In this document: piece after piece, positions 39,801 through 42,392 of the stretch | How positions within the stretch are numbered: the stretch's first letter is position 1 | How the letters are laid out: each line of letters opens with the position of its first letter | Virus record (IMG/VR): IMGVR_UViG_3300022696_000030 | Coordinates: 1-42,392 of that record | DNA: 42,392 nt | DNA from: a virus | Reading direction: 5' to 3' (one strand) | Translations under genes and position numbers: made by a program | Notes under the pieces: generated by a model | What the model was told of the DNA's origin: nothing | Seen by the model: only the letters and a program-made list of their open reading frames with translations | Databases searched by the model: none

Positions 39801-40057
39801 CCAAGGGCTCGGTGGACAACAAGAAGCGAGAGCTGCTCAGGAAGTTCCGAGAGCTGCCGCCGAACAAGCGGGGGAGCTTCTGGCCCGAGATCATGGAGTT
39901 CAACCGCGAGAACCCGCAGGCATACATATCTTATGAGACCCTGCTCCGGAGCATGGAGGGACAGCGTGAACGTGAGTCCCAGTTCCGCCGGTACGGGGCG
40001 AGCATGAGCGATGAGGAAGCACTGGTCTATGGCGAAAAAGCAGACTACATCCCGTAA
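30827..40057 (+). CDS. Giant internal virion protein with zincin and LPD-type domains, 3076 aa
   Basis: At 9.2 kb it is the largest gene here. The N-terminus has RSALPV (about 35-40) and Gly/Ala-rich hydrophobic segments (120-340) that could cross membranes. Coiled coils (about 436-525) and long charged, disordered stretches follow. A zincin-type metallopeptidase domain (about 1840-2000) has HEASH (His1921, Glu1922, His1925) and NEFVAEAF (Glu1972, Glu1976) as the probable third ligand. The C-terminal ~600 residues are helical and resemble LPD38-type polyvalent-protein domains (SPSYWMINATQPWLVTLPWM near 2545). It is probably ejected into the cell. No T7-like RNA polymerase motifs were found. 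Confidence 0.75.
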   Translation: MARNPYLEEFEGYFGPTDPYDPIDTSPFATDVPSRSALPVNQDDPTTEGLDDLTAIIDSALANARTPVPEGEGKSALDLPKAFAAGALNTVGDLGIGVLEYGARQAGLTDEAEVLAEGRRGLGRGADWLLGTMSEEAQQGIAKQILSLDPNKSIWRGGVWDTITNLGLKVAQTLPSSLATMLPAARLFKAGMKPGAITYLGASEGGMSVGGIASGIADEIESMSYEELYSESDRFRQLMGELNDEDQARAELTREAQGMAPAVGGALVGAIGATAGRYLEPVITGVRRNAAGEMVEEGAGLASRFGRGFLAEAPQEGTQSPAETIAQNYAAQAYDADRELTAGAAESAAEGTLIGGLIGGGFTSVSGKRPTPPEPPPQMQEPPEGFTGPRAPRDTGEPFEDVFGPGGVPQEEGTATFLPALQMADELNQVRGTDADIAAAAQNLSDVNTQVAQLEQEYATAQQQLARAEQALNRPAKQESTTEKRRAAVRKAMTRVRQVENELKRMRGEQTRAERASIDADTAAAAANIRQDNMMGDLFEATPEPGPRSEDPAEVAIRNEQLPLTGGIDTDPRSGRDLSPSREFTNKWTAGFVPEEMAGQQEFLPFPGPRRRGVGRTTERLGGTQVPTQQPALPGDEELNAVIDSALQGASVAPGEDVALLARRREGTLPQTTTPEERYQAGQEDLFREDVPVEQETETQRPPARAVTAAEVAAVRGERPFLLTVTDDEGNQVGQEVYETAEEANTWQEFYYENFPDYNYTITRPRREEIKTGSALEDVRTIQAVRDSEAADRRRGRPKTAERGPTEQARTQTETQRELTFEERTDIPRGRRAPRTTAQAAARLVGEQVRQAREAETRRIGGFYNPDDLVWEPPKVREEDQAAAQKATDRAEKRYRDAWGALVDAEITLELSGDSQQRGQANLIRDAALEELAKVRRMARPKRRTEQLQAAAKLEPRVKEELSDAVRKRGRQRTPEEQEVDEYVATPEERKTAEESGLQLAEDVEAMDRLARELDVESRDTLLNITDERLDQLNDTSKKKTPAGEKAKEIIDDLFELAIEFQSGLAKTVRNAIADQARGQAKSPQDRLKELRAKDQRDALTASELREMQSLEEEQRLMKETFGTESAQAEGPTTPSELTGESATWADVKEAVDEGIVDLPDFDPLAFSGLEDVGLGNIAPKTRKQFLTPANRLKFIRRMRVTALRQEAGGKQGGGRLVADATQGEPVPYRTETFEAENKADAYAKEMAQKFPTARIDIEQTDAGFTVTVELQPQPQAKSRYTTVGMVAEARPQDESKSQRLAREKAAKEQLKRVKKSVTAATSYVKKVNKDPEFVQELGRLKEDGTGLSKRSADILAGRAYFMQMIQYAEALASSEKLTKEARQDMERIANWLDKYTNLPADKFANKMAQMFRAQGRDARNALKGVAGKKTLSAISSEDERLRTMAQTNERIEKEAEYIRRFENKWVKSKLYRDTIRPLIQKFHYDPQYMPSPQELEDVKHAMDKWLTSDYEGFYKPIKPLLADYGFAFAEKDGYWVQDTGAPPATGTAAERAAARQAVDPEKFFKVIPKTKVEDAGYPKEQQQLVRKGEVLLARKPNGDAYHIRGENMLQREYTKMFGDMPETNSVLPSTIRSMADVQTEQRRLQAAKEDRPPNRNELAAQRNQGAAMRRARLAGIIDKFKATVAPAKVTIDGIVKAENAFVRRMQELGAWTQINDTMATIQTGFGKTRSYRLVGPRLQSRELTKAEAKDLIAKLEPAKLTKRQQEQVDRIRDEVVSGEQTVAEKLQQVYDQEAAPLLEALDLVDNAVDYREAASAAANPMNDRTANVRLNEVLGPMIENLPKDSPWRPIAQRMFELGMDDVLISYDWGGNLGTEAGKFFSRVYPMQGEDRFILINQKTIDQLRKEGKNADAVFIHTVLHEASHAATIGEMESNPALKDAMTQLQQTARKEFEALGIELPYGFREEDNVNEFVAEAFTNIVTQRKLKQVRVPELGTGRTFWDRFVKLVKQVFNWGDSVPDNLLEAVLMTGEQLFTGAARGRWGLMTANLEVTDNYVKPKVTEIVSRLDQSSTVFRSVRRRASELAARGLRAPLGALTMEQLRDTFGDRFQSAGDNPLKRYMENFFQRNSYNSELMEEGERLSRKWTELEEKDVKNGTTEALDVSYAATFATLYQVTPDADITAEQNQHLKSDKAKERYYEARRLYDKLSPEAKDIYKTVREYYRKTVRLESALVTSNALRGVLTKATDAPLDAEAFNQQFTPEKIEQMTDEQLSDAVSPYLKEKELREILRMHSIPRQYSGDYFPLMRYGDFVVFGTKELESKSFTDGDQAWKYAGQRREEDPTLDVSVRKDGNKWVVKTVLKDFRTGESFTEAERAKREMQDDNPGMKVSAVQRKAQFDAGSTIETNSALQSILNTLGENKAAQQAIKEFYLKTLSDQSFRKHEIKRKQRRGVDFNLQHRNFANYAKSSSYYIAQLRYGWRMADALGDMNTFITKQEEGEGELGKVARLGDVHRELVKRDNMQVQPPELMNIVRGGTELGQFMMLTSPSYWMINATQPWLVTLPWMAARYGWKASGASLTRAQKLIKPELLNRAVKSKAGLSAFMSKVQAEEAFNVLDEVLAGIDQRDPQNAKEYRVMLEELRRHSVIDLSWIAELRDMAEARKNNFKQRTLDASRIMAHLTEVNNRILVSIAAYDMKRQEALAAGAGVESAIDQATEYAKQAVSTTQFNYSSANKPRWFQPDGPMGPLSPLVFQFMQWPQHMYFMMISNSAKALNGDREAMKVLMNVSATHLAVGGVLGWALQPIKVAIGLLLAGLDPEDEEWTLANALSGETFDRITERGMAEAFGTDLGGVISRGIPSALGTDLSDRMSLGTLYFLDFRSGNPESVLGSLLLGFGGPMVSIGTNFYKGVQDFGKGDPLRGLERMMPKMAKDLFKAGRYMNEGLVNNAGDTMIPASEFGPYELFLQSLGFNLDEVSRAYRKQGVMEGAKGSVDNKKRELLRKFRELPPNKRGSFWPEIMEFNRENPQAYISYETLLRSMEGQRERESQFRRYGASMSDEEALVYGEKADYIP

Positions 40058-41693
40058 GCACTCGTCTGGCTCCTACGACTGTGCCAAGTGTGGTGCGAAA
40101 GGGGTGATGAGGAAAGACAGCAGAACCCCTTCCGGCAAGCAGAGATGGGCGCACAGAATTTATGAGCGTGACAGTGGCCGAGGTGCCCGTGCCATCTACT
40201 GCTATACCACGGTGAACCCCGAGGCTCCTTACAGACGGAAGGAAGGGAGCAACCATCACAAGGTCCAGAAGGGCAAGACGGCCAAAGGCAGTACGCAGTT
40301 CAAGCGCAGGCTCTCAGGCATCGAGCGATTCGTCATCACCGCTGCCCAGAATGCCACCCCTACCCATAGCGGCTTTGTCACAGCTCTGAAGGCGTACTGC
40401 AAAGAGAACGATGCAGAGCTCGTAGTTATACCCATACGCTACAAGAACCCAACCTCCAAGTGGACCGCTTCGCAAGAGAACGCAGAAGAGTGGTACCCGG
40501 AGGTCCAGCCCTATCTTTACAACCAACGTAAGAAGCTCTGCGACAACCTGATTCTGCTTGGCGACATCAAGGTCCAGCCCACTGCCACCTACCCGCTCTC
40601 GGGCTTCGAGACCATTACGAAAGGAGAGTCTGGCATCCTTGGACATACGAAGGTGCAACTTCAGACTGTGGCAACACCGCAACACCACTTACCGAAGATT
40701 ATGACGACCACCGGTGCGTGCACCGTGCCCAACTATACCGACTCGAAAGCCGGCAAGAAGGGCGAGTTCCACCATGTCTTTGGTGCGTGTGTTGTAGAGG
40801 TGAAGGGGAAGGTCTTCCACCTCCGCCAGCTCATCGGATGCAACGACGGCTCGTTCATCGACCTTGGTAAAGAATACTTTCCTGACGGCACCGTTAGTAA
40901 AGCGGGACGTGCCAAGGCTTTAATTATGGGTGACACCCACGTGCGCTTCATCGACCCACAGGTCCACAGAGCGACGTTCGGCAAGAAGGGTATCGTGCCT
41001 ACCCTCGACCCGGAACACCTCGTCTGGCACGATCTGCTGGACGCCTACGCACGGAACCCGCACCACCGAGACAACCCCTTCATCGAGATAGCCAAGCGCA
41101 ACGCCAAGTATCACCTCATGGTAGAGGAAGTGCGGGAGACCATCGACTACCTACGCACCCAGTCGAAAGGCCGCAAGGCGTTCGTTGTGCCGTCTAACCA
41201 TGACGACATGTTCTTCCGGTGGATCAAGGACACTGATTGGCGGCGGGACCCAGACAACGCAGAGTTCTATCTCGAGACTGCGCTACATATGGTGAGAAGT
41301 ACCCGCATGGAAACCCATGGCAGTGCATGGGATGACCCATTCATCTACCACGTGTTGCAAAGTCTTGAGGATGACGACGATATTTCCTGCCTCGACCCGG
41401 ACCAGTCCTGTATGATTGCCGGTATCGAGTGCGGCTTCCATGGAGACAAGGGCCCGAACGGAGCCCGGGGCACGGTGAGGAACCTGTCCAAGGTCGGCTC
41501 GAAGCTCGTGTCAGGGCATGGTCACTCCCCTGCCATAGAACTGGGGCACTATCGCACAGGCACGAGCACGTTCTTGAAGCTCGAGTATACGTCTGGGCCC
41601 TCAAGCTGGCTGAACACTCACTGCGTGATCTACGCGAACGGCAAGAGGAGCCTCATCAACATCATCGACGGAGCGTGGCGGTTATGGAGGTAG
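40029..41693 (+). CDS. Metallophosphoesterase-like protein with N-terminal zinc finger, 554 aa
   Basis: Start uncertain between ATG 40029 and ATG 40011; the gene overlaps the giant gene. The N-terminus has YDCAKCGAKGVMRKDSRTPS then GKQRW, resembling the zinc-ribbon of IS1-type InsA (CxxC ... GxxR). The rest carries calcineurin-like metal-site motifs: GDTH (Asp302, His304), SNHDD (Asn390, His391), FHGD (His471) and SGHGHS (His497, His499). Together these suggest a phosphodiesterase or nuclease acting on DNA or RNA. The order is typical, but the linker between motifs is long. Confidence 0.6.
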   Translation: MAKKQTTSRKHSSGSYDCAKCGAKGVMRKDSRTPSGKQRWAHRIYERDSGRGARAIYCYTTVNPEAPYRRKEGSNHHKVQKGKTAKGSTQFKRRLSGIERFVITAAQNATPTHSGFVTALKAYCKENDAELVVIPIRYKNPTSKWTASQENAEEWYPEVQPYLYNQRKKLCDNLILLGDIKVQPTATYPLSGFETITKGESGILGHTKVQLQTVATPQHHLPKIMTTTGACTVPNYTDSKAGKKGEFHHVFGACVVEVKGKVFHLRQLIGCNDGSFIDLGKEYFPDGTVSKAGRAKALIMGDTHVRFIDPQVHRATFGKKGIVPTLDPEHLVWHDLLDAYARNPHHRDNPFIEIAKRNAKYHLMVEEVRETIDYLRTQSKGRKAFVVPSNHDDMFFRWIKDTDWRRDPDNAEFYLETALHMVRSTRMETHGSAWDDPFIYHVLQSLEDDDDISCLDPDQSCMIAGIECGFHGDKGPNGARGTVRNLSKVGSKLVSGHGHSPAIELGHYRTGTSTFLKLEYTSGPSSWLNTHCVIYANGKRSLINIIDGAWRLWR

Positions 41694-41917
41694 TAGAGGT
41701 TCGGTGGATCGACGCCGACATCGACACCGACGACTTCAAGGCAGATGACGCGGCCAATGCCGAGCCGGTGGACAGATGGACGGTGGGGTATTACGTCGGC
41801 GAGACGGACGAGGTACTCATTCTGGCTACTGACTACTACGTCCGCCCCGCCGAACACTTCGCAGCCCGGATGAGAATCCCATGGGGCTGCATCAAGGAGT
41901 ACTGGACCCACGACTAG
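41684..41917 (+). CDS. Small acidic hypothetical protein, 77 aa
   Basis: ATG 41684 overlaps the previous gene by 10 bp. The product is acidic and strand-rich (VVEVRWIDADIDTDDFK, DRWTVGYYVGETDEVLILAT, MRIPWGCIKEYW), a layout seen in many small phage proteins of unknown role. Its stop overlaps that of a minus-strand gene by three bases, so the two transcripts converge here. Confidence 0.6.
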   Translation: MEVVEVRWIDADIDTDDFKADDAANAEPVDRWTVGYYVGETDEVLILATDYYVRPAEHFAARMRIPWGCIKEYWTHD

Positions 41918-42030
41918 GCGGGTGCTTCTTCCTCCATGATCTTCCACTGGAGCTGCCAGTAGGTCTCCTCGTCCAGCAGTCCAGTGTCGTTGACGCGACC
42001 CACGGCCACGGACAGTGCTACTTCATCCAT
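41914..42030 (-). CDS. Very small protein, 38 aa
   Basis: ATG 42030 is chosen because AAGGAG lies seven bases upstream on the minus strand; a longer frame from GTG 42132 lacks such a site and overlaps a Cys-rich frame. The product (MDEVALSVAVGRVNDTGLLD, then EETYWQLQWKIMEEEAPA) looks like a small acidic helical peptide. Its stop converges on the plus-strand gene. Confidence 0.5.
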   Translation of the reverse strand: MDEVALSVAVGRVNDTGLLDEETYWQLQWKIMEEEAPA

Positions 42031-42040
42031 CACGGTCTCC

Positions 42041-42392
42041 TTACGTATACCGGATTTCCCGGCTTCCACATCGCCGGCAACAAGCGCCGGTCCTCGGGTC
42101 CGACGTAACGTCATAGCTGTCACAGTCGGCACAAACTAGATCGGGCGGTTCTTTGCGTCCCGTTTGTAGCTGCGGTTCTTCTTTCGGGACACGACTTCCA
42201 AATTCGACGGTGAATTGGTCCCCCCGTTTGACAAGGCCCTCTTGTGGTTCACTTCCTTGCCGTCCCCCTTCTTCACTCGGCCCGCCTTCTCCATGTCCCG
42301 GCGTGCCTTGTTCCGCGCCGCCCTCTGCTTCTTCGCCTTCGGGCTCGCGTGATACTTCTGATAGTACTCGTCGCTTTGCTCTCTCGTGCCCA
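42041..42392 (-). other. Zinc-ribbon reading frame, overlapping HNH gene, no normal start seen
   Basis: This frame is -1 relative to the HNH gene, open from the right edge to a TAA at 42041. The part beyond the HNH stop reads CADCDSYDVTSDPRTGACC then RRCGSREIRYT: five Cys in a C-x2-C ... C-x2-C zinc-ribbon pattern, unlikely by chance. No ATG, GTG or TTG is in frame within the window, so it may be joined to the HNH protein by a -1 frameshift, begin outside the window, or reflect a one-base error. Confidence 0.4.
42136..42392 (-). CDS. HNH endonuclease, partial (runs off right edge)
   Basis: The frame is open from the edge to a TAG at 42136. The last 85 residues have a Lys/Arg-rich helix (KAKKQRAARNKARRDMEKAG) followed by an HNH core: KKGDGKEVNHKRALSNGG, then TNSPSNLEVVSRKKNRSYKR. 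The His in EVNH, the GGTNS turn and the Asn-Leu match the family. The protein may be a free-standing nicking or packaging-linked HNH nuclease. The N-terminus lies outside the window. Confidence 0.7.
   Translation of the reverse strand, partial: GTREQSDEYYQKYHASPKAKKQRAARNKARRDMEKAGRVKKGDGKEVNHKRALSNGGTNSPSNLEVVSRKKNRSYKRDAKNRPI

Noticed and set aside
30827-40057. N4-type virion RNA polymerase
   Set aside because: Size and virion context fit, but I found no T7-like polymerase motifs; the zincin and LPD-like regions explain it better.
41914-42132. 72-aa version of the minus-strand gene
   Set aside because: No ribosome site at GTG 42132, whereas AAGGAG precedes ATG 42030; the extension overlaps the Cys-rich frame, which looks more coding.
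1-42392. Temperate lifestyle or integrated prophage
   Set aside because: No integrase, excisionase, CI-type repressor or bacterial flanking genes are visible; the RHH protein alone is not enough.

Overview
The window is part of a double-stranded DNA tailed bacteriophage genome, most likely podovirus-like and infecting a Gram-negative host. Evidence for the phage: large terminase, portal, scaffold, coat protein, tail-tube/nozzle-type proteins, endolysin, holins and a 9.2-kb gene for a giant internal virion protein. The podovirus reading rests on the absence of a tape measure, sheath or tube gene and on the order nozzle-like protein > lysis > internal virion proteins. The Gram-negative host is inferred from an outer-membrane lipid A deacylase-like protein (His-Ser-Asn motif), a muramidase and holins. 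No integrase, polymerase, primase, helicase, tRNA or CRISPR is visible, so replication genes must lie outside the window. The host species cannot be named.

Layout. (1) 1-2498, minus strand: small genes of unknown function, including two adjacent paralogs at the left edge. A 530-bp non-coding stretch among them holds ten copies of the 9-mer TAGACATTT (either strand) around an AT-rich core. Four copies of a palindrome GTTACAG-N3-CTGTAAC lie across 0.9-2.6 kb. (2) 2653-4217, plus strand: a near-consensus promoter followed by overlapping tiny genes, three of them single-helix membrane peptides, ending in a 59-aa ribbon-helix-helix regulator. (3) 4217-6269: adsorption cassette 1, with a spike-base-like protein and two beta-propeller spikes that share an identical 82-bp anchor sequence. 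(4) 6271-11137: a surface-glycan/lipid A island with a PagL-like deacylase, sulfotransferase, GT-D/FkbM fusion, GT2, a degenerate FkbM half-domain and a GT8-like transferase. (5) 11134-18659: packaging and capsid (TerL, a possible TerS on the opposite strand, portal, Fn3-like protein, very small basic proteins, scaffold, coat). (6) 18679-25803: neck/tail, including three successive genes with the same N-terminal anchor module and different distal parts. (7) 25800-27829: lysis cassette plus a GNAT acetyltransferase. (8) 27833-40057: three internal virion proteins, the last of 3076 aa with a zincin (HEASH) domain. (9) 40029-42392: a metallophosphoesterase-like protein with an IS1-like zinc-finger start, then small genes, then a minus-strand HNH endonuclease and zinc-ribbon frame at the right edge.

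How it fits together. Most neighbours overlap by 1-10 bp (ATGA, TGATG, TAATG), so translation is probably coupled. Two independent sets of modular adsorption proteins plus a glycan/lipid A remodelling island make this a phage heavily invested in the cell surface. The island is the most attractive candidate for an undescribed system: enzymes that deacylate lipid A and add or modify sugars and sulfate could change the receptor after infection, or decorate the virion. The iteron array and the palindrome family are unexplained control or replication elements.
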